From Anaerovibrio sp. RM50 (GTDB taxonomy: Bacteria; Bacillota; Negativicutes; Selenomonadales; Selenomonadaceae), in the NCBI RefSeq assembly GCF_000622005.1, contig NZ_JHWV01000001.1:252594-316593 (forward strand): a DNA stretch of 64,000 nucleotides. Reading direction: 5' to 3'. Positions 8,387 through 17,198 of this stretch are shown here, one piece after another. Position 1 is the first letter of the stretch; each line of letters starts with the position of its first letter. The translations under genes and the position numbers were made by a program. The notes under the pieces were generated by a model. It was not told the origin of the DNA, ran no database searches, and saw only the letters and a list, made by a program, of their open reading frames with translations.

Positions 8387-9424
8387 TTATGGGTACATTG
8401 GAACCACATCAAGGCCCAGCTTCTCGTCGAAGCCACAGGCTATATTAAAGTTCTGCACAGCCTGCCCAGCCGCCCCCTTCACCAGATTGTCAATGGCTGA
8501 AAGGACTATTACACGGTTGGTACGTGAATCTATGTGCCAGCCCAGCTCACAGTAATTTGAGCCCCGCACATTCTTGGTGGCAGGATAGCCGTTTCGGCCA
8601 AGGAGTCTTACAAAAAATTCCTTGCCGTACATTTCCTCATAGACCTTATCCACCTGCTCCGGAGTTGCCCCTTCCTTCAGCTTTGCGTAGCATGTGCTCA
8701 AAATACCTCTGGACATTGGCACCAAATGAGGAGTGAAGTTCAGCACCGTGTTCTTTCCGGAAAGCTCAGTCAGAGCCTGCTCTATCTCAGGAGTATGTCT
8801 GTGACTTGCTACTCCATAGGCCTTGAAGCTGTCATATAATTCCGGGAAGTGATTTGGAAGCTTTGCCCCCCTGCCTGCCCCGGAAACTCCGGACTTGGCA
8901 TCAATTACAATGGTATCCATATCAATAAGATTGTTCTTGGCCAGAGGCGCAAAAGCCAAAATGCTGGCAGTGGTATAACAGCCCGCATTGCCTATAATCT
9001 TGGCACCCTTTATCTGATCCCTGTACAGCTCTGCCAGACCGTATACCCTTGGAGCATCCTTGTGGATATGCTCCACCTTGTACCAGGCTTCATACACATC
9101 AGTATCATCAAAGCGATAATCAGCACCTAGGTCAATAATGCGGGTTGGCTTATTATCAAGAGCCTTGCCCACCTTCATGGCATGGCCGTGAGGCAGACCG
9201 ATAAAAACGAAATCGCTGTCCTCACCAATTTTATCAATTTCCTTCATGCTTATAAGCTGCTTGTCGTAAATCCCTCGCAAATGGGGGTATATATCAGAAA
9301 TATTTTCTCCTGCGTGGCTTTCAGAGGTAATGTGTACCACCTGGGCCTCAGGGTGATTATGCAATATTCTTAACAATTCGGCACCGGCGTAGCCAGTTGC
9401 ACCAATAACACTAACTTTCTTCAT
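8387..9424 (-). CDS. argC: N-acetyl-gamma-glutamyl-phosphate reductase
   Basis: NADPH-dependent reductase making N-acetylglutamate semialdehyde. The protein begins MKKVSVIGATGYAGAELLRI, a Rossmann nucleotide loop (GATGYAG). The catalytic cysteine is in IIGNAGCYTTASILA (about residue 144), with the histidine-containing HRHTPEIEQ further on. The ATG at 9424 follows AAGGAGG at 9 bases; the open frame extends 12 codons further without a ribosome site. The 345-residue length is normal. First gene of the arginine operon, directly behind the ARG-box/promoter region. Confidence 0.96.
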   Translation of the reverse strand: MKKVSVIGATGYAGAELLRILHNHPEAQVVHITSESHAGENISDIYPHLRGIYDKQLISMKEIDKIGEDSDFVFIGLPHGHAMKVGKALDNKPTRIIDLGADYRFDDTDVYEAWYKVEHIHKDAPRVYGLAELYRDQIKGAKIIGNAGCYTTASILAFAPLAKNNLIDMDTIVIDAKSGVSGAGRGAKLPNHFPELYDSFKAYGVASHRHTPEIEQALTELSGKNTVLNFTPHLVPMSRGILSTCYAKLKEGATPEQVDKVYEEMYGKEFFVRLLGRNGYPATKNVRGSNYCELGWHIDSRTNRVIVLSAIDNLVKGAAGQAVQNFNIACGFDEKLGLDVVPMYP

Positions 9425-9451
9425 GGTCAATTCCTCCTTGTCAATGAGTAG

Positions 9452-9480
9452 AGTATACACCTTTTATTCATAAAATGCAA
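9452..9480 (-). promoter_or_regulatory. Promoter of the arginine operon
   Basis: On the minus strand TTGCAT (9475-9480), a 17-base spacer and TATACT (9452-9457). The spacer carries TGAATAAA, which resembles half an ARG box, so the promoter and possible operators overlap. Confidence 0.75.
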
Positions 9481-9486
9481 GATTTT

Positions 9487-9501
9487 ATTAATAATTATGC
9501 A
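9487..9501 (-). promoter_or_regulatory. ARG-box-like operator upstream of argC
   Basis: The minus strand reads TGCATAATTATTAAT, matching the ArgR/AhrC operator core TGAATAATTATTCAT at 13 of 15 positions. It lies just upstream of the -35 box; the weaker ATGAATAA half-site is roughly two helical turns away, the spacing expected for paired ArgR sites. Repression by arginine is therefore likely, though no argR gene is in the window. Confidence 0.6.
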
Positions 9502-9614
9502 ACAATATACACAAAAAATTATCACAATTTAACTATGAAATGGAAAAATACGAACAACTGTGTTAGAATTAATTGCGTTATCAATTATGTTTACAAAAAA
9601 GGAAACAAAATAGC

Positions 9615-10358
9615 ATGATGTTCTTGATCCGATTAATAAAAAAGCTGGTACTGCTGGCGATTCTGTTTATCATTATGTTCTGCGGCTCCTATTATTTGTC
9701 AGGAGGCACCCTGTATTTTGATGAGCCCACAACCCAGCGCATAAACCGCATAGTTTTTCTTGAGCGGGAAGTAAATAAATCCCTGAACCGGGATAATTAC
9801 GTGACCATTGATGAAATGCCGGAATCCCTTACCCAGGCCGTGGTGGCTGTGGAGGATAACCGTTTCTATACACATCATGGCTTTGATCCGGAGGGTATTG
9901 GCAGAGCGGCTCTGGTGAACCTACAGTATGGCGAGGTTAAGGAGGGAGCCAGCACCATTACCCAGCAGCTGGTAAAGAATATGTTTTTGTCCCAGGACCA
10001 GACTTATGGGCGAAAGGCGGAGGAACTTCTGCTTGCCCTGGATATGGAGCTGCACTACTCCAAGGAGCAGATACTGGAAATGTATCTTAATACCATTTAC
10101 TTTGGTTCCGGCTTTTATGGTATCAGGGAGGCCACCAAGGGGTATTTCGACAAGACCCCTGACCAGCTTGCCCTGCCGGAGGCAGCCATGCTGGCGGGGA
10201 TTCCCAACGCCCCTTCCGTTTATTCCCCCTATGAAAATTACAAGCTGGCAAAACAGCGCCAGTTTATAGTTCTGGATGCAATGGTACGGGCGGGCTATCT
10301 AAGAGAAAATATTGCCGAGGATGCCAAAATAAAACCACTTTACCTTTCCCGCCAATAA
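9615..10358 (+). CDS. mtgA: Monofunctional biosynthetic peptidoglycan transglycosylase (GT51)
   Basis: Polymerises lipid II into glycan strands at the outer face of the cytoplasmic membrane. The 247-residue protein has an N-terminal membrane helix (about 6-30) and a complete GT51 domain: VEDNRFYTHHGFD with the catalytic glutamate (about residue 80), EGASTITQQLVKN (about 110-122), RKAEE and the later LNTIYFGSGFYGI. There is no transpeptidase domain and the length fits a stand-alone enzyme. The start is the first ATG of a pair about 11 bases after AAGGA. It is transcribed away from the arginine operon. A TGTTAGAAT extended -10 at 9561-9569 could serve as its promoter. Confidence 0.92.
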   Translation: MMFLIRLIKKLVLLAILFIIMFCGSYYLSGGTLYFDEPTTQRINRIVFLEREVNKSLNRDNYVTIDEMPESLTQAVVAVEDNRFYTHHGFDPEGIGRAALVNLQYGEVKEGASTITQQLVKNMFLSQDQTYGRKAEELLLALDMELHYSKEQILEMYLNTIYFGSGFYGIREATKGYFDKTPDQLALPEAAMLAGIPNAPSVYSPYENYKLAKQRQFIVLDAMVRAGYLRENIAEDAKIKPLYLSRQ

Positions 10359-10443
10359 ACAAAAAGACAGCAATGCCACAAAATATATCCATTGGCTGCA
10401 GCAACGCCGCCAACAAAATTGTATAACAAAATATCTCCACATA

Positions 10444-10496
10444 TAAAAAGAAGCCTTTACGAAATGAATCAACATTTCATAAAAGCTTCTTTTAAT
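10444..10496. terminator. Bidirectional terminator between mtgA and the secreted protein
   Basis: A long inverted repeat (10449-10466 with 10473-10490, six-base loop) flanked by A and T tracts works in both directions and separates two convergent genes. Confidence 0.85.
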
Positions 10497-10504
10497 TTTA
10501 AGTA

Positions 10505-11230
10505 TTACTCGTTGCCCCAGCCACGACCTACTCTGTGGTCAGGTCTCAGATATCTGTCCAGATCATTTTCTACAATTTCCTGGGCCTTCTTCTTGGCCAG
10601 CTTTTCCTTCTTGTACTTCTCGTAGTTTTCCTTGCCCATCTTCAGGATCATCTCGTCCTCTTCCTTTTTCTCCTTTGCCACAACCTTTACTCTGTTGGCA
10701 TAGGCATTAAAGAAATCCCGGCAAATCTCGTTGTAGAGCTTTTCGTCACGAGGGGTTGCCTTTGGAGCAAGCTTTCTGTAGGAATACAGTACCTCATGGG
10801 ACTTGGAATCCACCACATCAAAGAACACGTTCAGGCGGGTATCATTGGATACAGTGCATACGATATAGGCATCGCCGTAAGTACTTACTCTTTCCTTAAA
10901 GAGCTCCAGTGCCTTGTGACGGCCCAGGCGATAAATATCTATATGCTCCTTGTTGTTGACGGTCTTACAGAAATCCTGATAGGACATATAGCTAAAGCCT
11001 TTTTTGTTGTTCTTTATGGCCTGATCATAGATCATCTTGGTCAGTTCTTCAACAGTTGGCTCCTCATCCTGTGGAGAGAACTGAGGGTTACCAATTACAA
11101 AAGACTTTACATCCAACATTCCGTAACCGTATACAGTCTCCTTTGAAGTACCCACTTCCCAGGCAAATGCAAACTGTGTGCCCAAAATCATAACGCACAT
11201 TACAGTGAGCAGCTGTATAATCTTCTTCAT
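10505..11230 (-). CDS. Secreted protein of unknown function with a charged C-terminal helix
   Basis: A 241-residue protein starting MKKIIQLLTVMCVMILG. The start follows GGAGG at 8 bases. Residues 1-23 form a signal peptide with a likely cleavage after AFA. The mature part begins with a segment resembling a small alpha/beta domain (VGTSKETVYGYGMLDVKSF), and the region 110-160 (YGDAYIVCTVSND, VFFDVVDSKSHEVLYSYRK) looks like a beta sheet. Residues 175-225 are a highly charged Lys/Glu helix, probably coiled coil. I do not recognise the family. It stands alone between a terminator and a hairpin-rich 235-base gap. Confidence 0.75.
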   Translation of the reverse strand: MKKIIQLLTVMCVMILGTQFAFAWEVGTSKETVYGYGMLDVKSFVIGNPQFSPQDEEPTVEELTKMIYDQAIKNNKKGFSYMSYQDFCKTVNNKEHIDIYRLGRHKALELFKERVSTYGDAYIVCTVSNDTRLNVFFDVVDSKSHEVLYSYRKLAPKATPRDEKLYNEICRDFFNAYANRVKVVAKEKKEEDEMILKMGKENYEKYKKEKLAKKKAQEIVENDLDRYLRPDHRVGRGWGNE

Positions 11231-11275
11231 TAAAAATACCTCCATAAATGTCTAGATTAAATCCTTAGTAAGCAA

Positions 11276-11299
11276 GATGAAAACATACCGGTTTTCATC
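11276..11299 (-). other. Perfect hairpin upstream of the secreted protein
   Basis: GATGAAAAC-ATACCG-GTTTTCATC, a nine-base perfect stem 46 bases before the start codon. No T tract follows, so it is more likely part of the leader of the secreted protein than a terminator. Confidence 0.5.
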
Positions 11300-11309
11300 A
11301 GCCCTTACA

Positions 11310-11368
11310 GGGAATCTAAGTTCATCTTCATCTTTCAGATTTGATTCTCTAAGATTCCCTAGTAAAGT
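11310..11368. repeat. Palindromic intergenic repeat, type 2, copy 1
   Basis: Outer arms GGGAATCTAAG and CTAAGATTCCC enclose a CATCTTCATC-TTTCAGATTTGATT core and are followed by TAGTAAAG. The same core and tail recur at 31243-31299 with about 80 percent identity by eye. Together with the hairpin before it, this fills the 235-base gap between sdaAA and the secreted protein; I see no gene there. Confidence 0.65.
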
Positions 11369-11465
11369 TTAATATAAACAGTCATGTTTGTCCATTAAAA
11401 GATTATTAAACCTGCCATAAGGAGCCAAATATGCCGGATGAACACCTGACCAAATAACCCAAATC

Positions 11466-12335
11466 TCAACCAAATACCCGCTTGCTGATGGCTTTTCCCG
11501 TAGCCGTGAGAGCCAAACCGCCCTCGGCAGTTTCCTTAACGGTACGTGGAAGGCTGCGACCAATGCGGTCCATAGCATCAATTACCTCATCCACCGGAAT
11601 AACGGATTCCACCCCGGCCAGAGCCATATCTGCCGCCACCATGGAATGAACAGCCACAAAACCATTTCGCTTTACACAAGGGACCTCCACCAGACCTGCC
11701 ACAGGATCGCAGGCCAGGCCTAAAAGATTTTTTATGGCCAGAGCCACAGCATGGCCCACCTGATCAGGAGTACCTCCCCCAAGCTGCACCATGGCAGCAG
11801 CTGCCATTCCGGCAGCGGTACCACACTCCGCCTGGCAACCGCCATAGGCCCCCGCAATGGACGCATTGGCCTCTATTACCAGACCGATTCCGGCGGCGGT
11901 AAACAAGGCATCCAGAATTTCTTCCTCACTATTGTGATTCTTTTCCGCCGCAGTTCTTATTGCCGCAGGAACAATACCACAGGACCCCGCCGTCGGGCAG
12001 GCCACAATACGGCCCATTACCGCATTGACCTCACTTACCCCCACAGCACTGGCCGCAGCTGTCATAACTGTTTTTCCTGTATAGCTTTCATCCCTGTGAT
12101 TATAAATTTTTATGGCATCCCCACCAGTAAGCCCGCTGAGGGACTTATCTTTATTGTTAATTCCACGTTCAATGGATTCCTGCATTACCCGCCAGTTATT
12201 CTGCATGGATTTCAGCATATGCTCCTCACTGTCAAAGGAATGCTCCTGTTCATATTCCATGGTGATTTTACCAATGGAGGTGTTTCGCTCTTTTGCCAGC
12301 TCAATGAGCTCTTTTATAGAATTAAAATTTACCAT
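11466..12335 (-). CDS. sdaAA: L-serine dehydratase, iron-sulfur dependent, alpha subunit
   Basis: With SdaAB, deaminates L-serine to pyruvate and ammonia using a [4Fe-4S] cluster. The 289-residue chain shows the catalytic-domain cysteines in CPTAGSCGIVP, GGCQAECGTAAG and ACDPVAGLVEVPC, three of which should hold the cluster. The start at 12335 follows GGAGAGGG; a frame extension upstream overlaps sdaAB and is rejected. Eleven bases separate it from the sdaAB stop, so the two subunits are one transcript. The enzyme is expected to be oxygen sensitive, in keeping with an anaerobe. Confidence 0.95.
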   Translation of the reverse strand: MVNFNSIKELIELAKERNTSIGKITMEYEQEHSFDSEEHMLKSMQNNWRVMQESIERGINNKDKSLSGLTGGDAIKIYNHRDESYTGKTVMTAAASAVGVSEVNAVMGRIVACPTAGSCGIVPAAIRTAAEKNHNSEEEILDALFTAAGIGLVIEANASIAGAYGGCQAECGTAAGMAAAAMVQLGGGTPDQVGHAVALAIKNLLGLACDPVAGLVEVPCVKRNGFVAVHSMVAADMALAGVESVIPVDEVIDAMDRIGRSLPRTVKETAEGGLALTATGKAISKRVFG

Positions 12336-12346
12336 GGTACCCTCTC

Positions 12347-13009
12347 CTATATAGCCGGAACAGCAAAGGCATTTTCGATAACCCCGGTGCTGCGGCAATC
12401 CTGAATAATATCCTCTGTCAGTTCTTCATCCGTCTCAATTATCATCATGGCCTGTTGTCCGCGGTTACGCCGGAACACCCGCATAAAGGCAATATTTACA
12501 TGGTGCTTGGCCAATACATCGGATATTTCACGAATAACACCCGGTTTATCCCTATGAACGACAATAAGGGAAGGATACTGGCCGGTAAGGGCAATCTGGA
12601 AGGTATCAATGCTGCGTACCTCTATATTACCGCCCCCAATGGAGGCCCCCCCCACGGTTATTTGACGACCATTTACCCCTGTCATGACAAACACGGCTGT
12701 ATTAGGATGGGCATCGCCTAAATCAATTGGTGCAAAGGAATAATCCAAGCCCCGCTCCCTGGCAATTTCCAAAGCATCCCGAATACGCTCATCCTCTGGT
12801 GAAAAACCAAGAAGTCCGCCTATCAGTGCCTTATCAGTACCATGGCCCCGATAGGTTCTGGCAAAGGAACCATGAAGCAATATTTCCGCCTTTGCCACGG
12901 GCTCTCCCAAAATTTTTCCTGCCATCAGCCCCAGTCTGGCCGCCCCTGCCGTATGGGAACTGGACGGACCGATCATAATAGGGCCTACAATGTCAAAAAC
13001 TCCTCTCAT
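12347..13009 (-). CDS. sdaAB: L-serine dehydratase, iron-sulfur dependent, beta subunit
   Basis: The 220-residue beta chain begins MRGVFDIVGPIMIGPSSSHTAGAARLG, where the SSSHTAG motif is the family signature. Residues from about 145 (YPSLIVVHRDKPGVIREISDVLAKHHVNIAFMRV) form an ACT domain, the likely serine-binding regulatory part. The start ATG follows GGAGG. First gene of the sdaAB-sdaAA pair; a terminator and a second hairpin lie upstream, between it and dapA. Confidence 0.95.
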   Translation of the reverse strand: MRGVFDIVGPIMIGPSSSHTAGAARLGLMAGKILGEPVAKAEILLHGSFARTYRGHGTDKALIGGLLGFSPEDERIRDALEIARERGLDYSFAPIDLGDAHPNTAVFVMTGVNGRQITVGGASIGGGNIEVRSIDTFQIALTGQYPSLIVVHRDKPGVIREISDVLAKHHVNIAFMRVFRRNRGQQAMMIIETDEELTEDIIQDCRSTGVIENAFAVPAI

Positions 13010-13061
13010 AATAACCTCCTAAATACCCCGCAGTGAGCTTTCCCCTCAAAGACTCCCTACA

Positions 13062-13096
13062 TAATAAAAGGACCGCAACCTATACAGTTGCAGCCC
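13062..13096 (-). terminator. Intrinsic terminator between dapA and sdaAB
   Basis: A ten-base stem (13087-13096 with 13070-13079, G-U pairs allowed) with a TGTATAG loop, followed on the minus strand by TCCTTTTATTAT. It most likely ends the dapA transcript. Confidence 0.7.
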
Positions 13097-13112
13097 TCGA
13101 CACCAAACTCCC

Positions 13113-13142
13113 GACAATCCTACAACTCATTTTTAGGATTGT
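13113..13142 (-). other. Hairpin downstream of dapA
   Basis: ACAATCCTA and TAGGATTGT form a nine-base stem just after the dapA stop and before the terminator. The pair hints at an attenuator or a 3' stabilising structure; I found no match to a known riboswitch. Confidence 0.45.
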
Positions 13143-13158
13143 ATTGTAACTAAAAAAA

Positions 13159-14043
13159 TTAAAGCAAATTATGTGCTTCCATGCACTTCTTCAGCAGAGC
13201 CTCATGCTCCGGCTCCATTTCAGTAAGAGGCAAACGCAAAGGCCCCGCATTGTAGCCCTTCATTCGCATGGCCACCTTCACTGGAATAGGATTTACCTCG
13301 CAGAACAGGGCACCAATGAGATCGATGAAATCAATCTGCATCTGAGAAGCTTCCTTAATCCTGCCATCAAAGAACATCTGGCAAATATCGTGTGTTTCCT
13401 TTGGCGCCACGTTAGACAATACAGAAATAACACCTTGGCCGCCCAGGGAAAGAATCGGAATAATCTGATCATCATTTCCGGAATAAACTGCCAAATCGTT
13501 ACCACACTCGTGGCGAATCCTGGCAACCTGGGACAAATCCCCACTGGCCTCCTTCACAGCCACAATGCGTGGGTGTTTGGAAAGCTCCTTGAAAGTGGAA
13601 ATCTGAATATTCACACCGGTGCGGGAAGGCACATTATACACGATAATCGGAATATTAACAGCATCTGCAATGGAAGTATAATGCTTTACAAGTCCCTTCT
13701 GGGTACATTTATTGTAGTATGGAGTAACCACCAGCAGTGCATCTGCCCCCACCTTCTCAGCGTACTGGGACAACTGAATGGCGTAGGCAGTCTCATTGGA
13801 GCCGGTACCTGCAACCACCGGAATTCGGCCGGCAACCTTCTCCACTGCATATTTAATAGCGGCTTTATGTTCTTCATCAGACATTGTAGCTGACTCGCCA
13901 GTAGTACCGGTAATTACAATGGCATCTGTGCCCTTTGCAATCTGGTCCTCAATAATACGGCCCAGCTCCTCGAAATTGATTCCATCTTCGGTAAATGGTG
14001 TAATAATGGCTACGCCAGCACCTCTAAAAACAACATCCTTCAC
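13159..14043 (-). CDS. dapA: 4-hydroxy-tetrahydrodipicolinate synthase
   Basis: Condenses pyruvate with aspartate semialdehyde, committing carbon to diaminopimelate and lysine. The 294-residue TIM-barrel protein shows GTTGESATMSDEEH (phosphate loop), YYNKCTQKGLVKHY and VYNVPSRTGVNI with the catalytic tyrosine, and KEASGDLSQV with the Schiff-base lysine. The GTG start at 14043 follows GGAGG at 7 bases; an ATG further upstream would place the ribosome site within the gene. It has its own promoter and terminator, so it is a single-gene unit. The DAP product would supply MurE, encoded later in the window. Confidence 0.95.
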   Translation of the reverse strand: MKDVVFRGAGVAIITPFTEDGINFEELGRIIEDQIAKGTDAIVITGTTGESATMSDEEHKAAIKYAVEKVAGRIPVVAGTGSNETAYAIQLSQYAEKVGADALLVVTPYYNKCTQKGLVKHYTSIADAVNIPIIVYNVPSRTGVNIQISTFKELSKHPRIVAVKEASGDLSQVARIRHECGNDLAVYSGNDDQIIPILSLGGQGVISVLSNVAPKETHDICQMFFDGRIKEASQMQIDFIDLIGALFCEVNPIPVKVAMRMKGYNAGPLRLPLTEMEPEHEALLKKCMEAHNLL

Positions 14044-14084
14044 AAAAAAACCTCCAAACATTGTCATGTTACATAACCAAGTTA

Positions 14085-14113
14085 ATTATCACACGGCAGA
14101 TGGACAAAGTCAA
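14085..14113 (-). promoter_or_regulatory. Promoter of dapA
   Basis: TTGACT (14108-14113), 17-base spacer, GATAAT (14085-14090) on the minus strand, about 42 bases before the GTG start. Confidence 0.65.
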
Positions 14114-14141
14114 TGAAAGTCCACAATAACCGTTACAATTC

Positions 14142-17072
14142 TTAGTCCATTACCCGGGTCATTCTGTCAAATATATCCCTGTTTTCCTCCAGAACGGTTT
14201 CGTTGCCGAAAACGCAAATATTGTCAGCCTTCATGGCAGCCTCAATGGCCTGGGCAAGATTTCTGATTTTATCCGGAGTGGTTGAAAGAATCTCATCCCT
14301 TACCTTCTGTCGCTTTTCCTGACTATATTTTCTGAAATACAGACTCTGGGCAAAGCTGCCTGTCATTTTTGGAGTCAGGGGCATATCCGCGTTGCTGATG
14401 GTACCAATAATATATTTGGTCATTTCCCGCTCGTCCGCATCAAAATTCCTCAGAAAATCAGCGGTGCCATCAAAGACTTCCAGAGTTTCCTTCAGCTTAG
14501 GATCTCTGTAGGACAGGAACATTACATTGCCGTTGCTGTTAATGCTGGTCATAGCTCCATAGGCACCACCCTGAACTCTGATCTTAATCCAGAAATACTC
14601 GTACTTCAGCATTACCTCCATTACCCGGAGATAGCCAGGCACGTCATAGCCCAGCTTAATAAGGTTGGCACCCTTGCCCACATACTGTACCTGACTGGAG
14701 GACAAAAGTGCTTCCCGATGGTTCTCCACCGGCAATTCGTAGGCGCAGGAAACAGCCTTGTCAGCTTCCTTGTTGGCCTTCAAGTTATCGATAAAGCCCC
14801 TGATTTCCTTTTCGAACATGCCATAATCAGCCTTAGGCATAGTAACACCAATTGTAAGGCGTTTGGAGCTAAAGAGCAGCTTCTGAATCTGCTGGAGTCT
14901 GGCCTTAAAGTCCTCAAATCGGTCATCAAAATTATCTGCCAGATCCTTCAATATTGGATAAAGGGACAGCTCACCCATTTCCTCAAACACGCCGTCCTTG
15001 GAAATAAAGGAGGCAAGTCTGCTGCGGGCCACGGACACGGAGGAATTCAGCATCTCCATTTCCATGCCCACCTTTGATTGGATAATCAGCTCCTTAAGGC
15101 GGGTGTCATTATCAAAGATGGTCTCATTAACCACCTCGTTCATCAGCTCCACAGCAACAGGCAGATTGCGGTAGAACACCTTGGAGGTAAGTCTGAACAT
15201 CGGACGGAACTCATCCGGCTTTCCCGCAATAGGGAACACGTCAATATCTCCACCCATACCTCCGGTATAGAAGGTCATCTTTTTGCTGAGCTCCACGTAA
15301 TCATTGGATTTGGTATCCACACGGCCCATAAGGTCGTTGAAGAGGAAGGCGTAAGGCACCAGCTCCTGTGGAATAACATCCATATCGAAGTATAGGGAAT
15401 AATATACAATTCCCTTTGTATCCACATCGGAGAAAAGCACCTTCACCCCATCAATTTCCTTTTCCTCCAATGGGAACACACGGGCCTTCGGATTAATATC
15501 GGAAATCTTAAGGAGGGGAATTGTAGCCAAAGCCTCAGGGCTGTCAGGAGTCTGCTGACGTTTTTTCAGCTTTGCCGCAGCATCAATAAGACCCTGAATT
15601 TCCTCAGGGGTCATACCAGCCTTCACCTTGGCCAGCTTCTCCTCCATCTTTTTGGTATTTTCAGCTGCCATGGTTACACTTGGCTTTAACACCACCAGGG
15701 CTCCAAACTTATTGTCCAGCAGCTTGGTCTGAATAAGTTCCTCATAATATCTGGTGGACAGCTTCTCCCGCAGGGAAACAAGCAAGTCCTCGTAACGCAG
15801 CATAATCAATGGGTCACGGTCATAAAGCCAGCTGTTCATAAGGGTTAAATTGTAGATAAGTCCCTTTGGTGCAGTGCCAAAATCCGACTCACGGAGACGG
15901 AACTCCATGCGGTTCAGGGTACCCTCCAAAAGATTGCGGTCAACCCCCTCCTTAACGATTTTGGCGAGGGTGGTACGGATAACATCCACGAACTTATCCG
16001 CATGCCGGGGCTCAGAGCCGTTCATTTCAATACTGAAGAATGGCTGGAGCATCGCCCCATCAAAACTGGAGGACACATCTTGGCCTATGCCTGCCTCAAT
16101 AAGGGCCATACGCAGTGGGGAAGCGTGATTCTTCAAGAGAGCCTCCTCCAAAAGGGACATGGCCATCAAATCCTCCACCTCGTCAGTATCCCCCGCAACT
16201 ACGGAATAGGACAGGAAGGTCTTGGCCTCGGTGGTTTCTGCCTCACCAATTGGATAATCAGCCACCACTTCCTTGATTTTATTGAAAGGCTTCTGCTCCC
16301 CAATGGTGGAATCCACCTCAACAATATCAAAGTGGCTGAGATACTCCTCATCAATAAACTTCAGCTGCTCCTCAATATCCATATCGCCATAGAGATAGAT
16401 ATAGCTGTTGGCTGGGGAATAATACTTTCTGTGGAACTCCTTAAACTGGTCATAGGTGAGGCTTGTAATAGCGGCAGGATTTCCACCGGACTCCTTGGAA
16501 TAGGTGGTGTCAGGGTAAAGGGCACGCATTATCTCATTGGCCAGCAAATCCTCAGGAGAGGACAGGGCCCCCTTCATTTCGTTATAAACAACGCCACTGT
16601 ACTTTAAAGGCTCCTCGGGCTTTTCAATTTCATAATGCCAACCCTCCTGCATAAGAATCTCTGGGGTATCCAGCATTACAGGATAGAAAACAGCATCAAG
16701 GTATACGTCCATAAGGTTGTGGAAATCCTTGTCATTGCAGCTGGCCACCGGATATACGGTCTTATCCGGATAGGTCATGGCGTTGAGGAAGGTGTTGAGG
16801 GAACCCTTCACCAGCTCCACAAAGGGCTCCTTTAATGGGAACTTCCGGGAACCGCAGAGGGTGGAATGCTCAATAATATGTGGCACGCCAGTATCATCAG
16901 TTGGCGGGGTGCGGAAGGCAATGGAAAATACCTTGTTGTCGTCCTTGTTCTTTAAATATAAAAGGCGGGCACCGCTCTTAATATGCTTAAATTCAAATGT
17001 GTCTGAGGCTACCTCCGGCACATGGTCTGTTTTTATCAGCTTAAAGCCATGAATAACGTCATTTACATTCAT
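14142..17072 (-). CDS. M16C-family zinc metallopeptidase (presequence-protease-like)
   Basis: A 976-residue single-chain peptidase of the insulinase superfamily, M16C group, which degrades small unfolded peptides inside a closed chamber. The inverted zinc motif HIIEH (about residues 65-69) with the downstream glutamate in the EMKGALSSPEDL region marks the active N-terminal half. The M16C_associated segment lies in the middle (LAKVKAGMTPEEIQGLID), and the C-terminal half is the inactive partner with the substrate-binding RVQGGAYGAMTSINSNG. No signal peptide, so it is cytoplasmic. The start follows AAGGAGG at 10 bases. It is flanked by the purine-region terminator and the dapA promoter, so it is probably transcribed alone. 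Confidence 0.9.
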   Translation of the reverse strand: MNVNDVIHGFKLIKTDHVPEVASDTFEFKHIKSGARLLYLKNKDDNKVFSIAFRTPPTDDTGVPHIIEHSTLCGSRKFPLKEPFVELVKGSLNTFLNAMTYPDKTVYPVASCNDKDFHNLMDVYLDAVFYPVMLDTPEILMQEGWHYEIEKPEEPLKYSGVVYNEMKGALSSPEDLLANEIMRALYPDTTYSKESGGNPAAITSLTYDQFKEFHRKYYSPANSYIYLYGDMDIEEQLKFIDEEYLSHFDIVEVDSTIGEQKPFNKIKEVVADYPIGEAETTEAKTFLSYSVVAGDTDEVEDLMAMSLLEEALLKNHASPLRMALIEAGIGQDVSSSFDGAMLQPFFSIEMNGSEPRHADKFVDVIRTTLAKIVKEGVDRNLLEGTLNRMEFRLRESDFGTAPKGLIYNLTLMNSWLYDRDPLIMLRYEDLLVSLREKLSTRYYEELIQTKLLDNKFGALVVLKPSVTMAAENTKKMEEKLAKVKAGMTPEEIQGLIDAAAKLKKRQQTPDSPEALATIPLLKISDINPKARVFPLEEKEIDGVKVLFSDVDTKGIVYYSLYFDMDVIPQELVPYAFLFNDLMGRVDTKSNDYVELSKKMTFYTGGMGGDIDVFPIAGKPDEFRPMFRLTSKVFYRNLPVAVELMNEVVNETIFDNDTRLKELIIQSKVGMEMEMLNSSVSVARSRLASFISKDGVFEEMGELSLYPILKDLADNFDDRFEDFKARLQQIQKLLFSSKRLTIGVTMPKADYGMFEKEIRGFIDNLKANKEADKAVSCAYELPVENHREALLSSSQVQYVGKGANLIKLGYDVPGYLRVMEVMLKYEYFWIKIRVQGGAYGAMTSINSNGNVMFLSYRDPKLKETLEVFDGTADFLRNFDADEREMTKYIIGTISNADMPLTPKMTGSFAQSLYFRKYSQEKRQKVRDEILSTTPDKIRNLAQAIEAAMKADNICVFGNETVLEENRDIFDRMTRVMD

Positions 17073-17151
17073 AAAAAAATGACCTCCTTAATTGCTCACT
17101 AACGTAATAAGTATAGCATAAAATCCCCTATTTATAAAAACCGGGACATAC

Positions 17152-17184
17152 AAAAACTGCCCCATGAAAAAATCACAGGGCAGT
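17152..17184 (-). terminator. Terminator of the purine operon and its trailing small gene
   Basis: ACTGCCC and GGGCAGT (17156-17162 with 17178-17184) form a stem followed by TTTTTG on the minus strand, 15 bases after the stop of the small gene. Confidence 0.75.
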
Positions 17185-17198
17185 CAAAAATACAACTA

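Noticed and set aside
13010-13158. Known riboswitch between dapA and sdaAB (lysine or glycine type)
   Set aside because: The region is too short and none of the conserved aptamer cores is visible; it contains only two hairpins.
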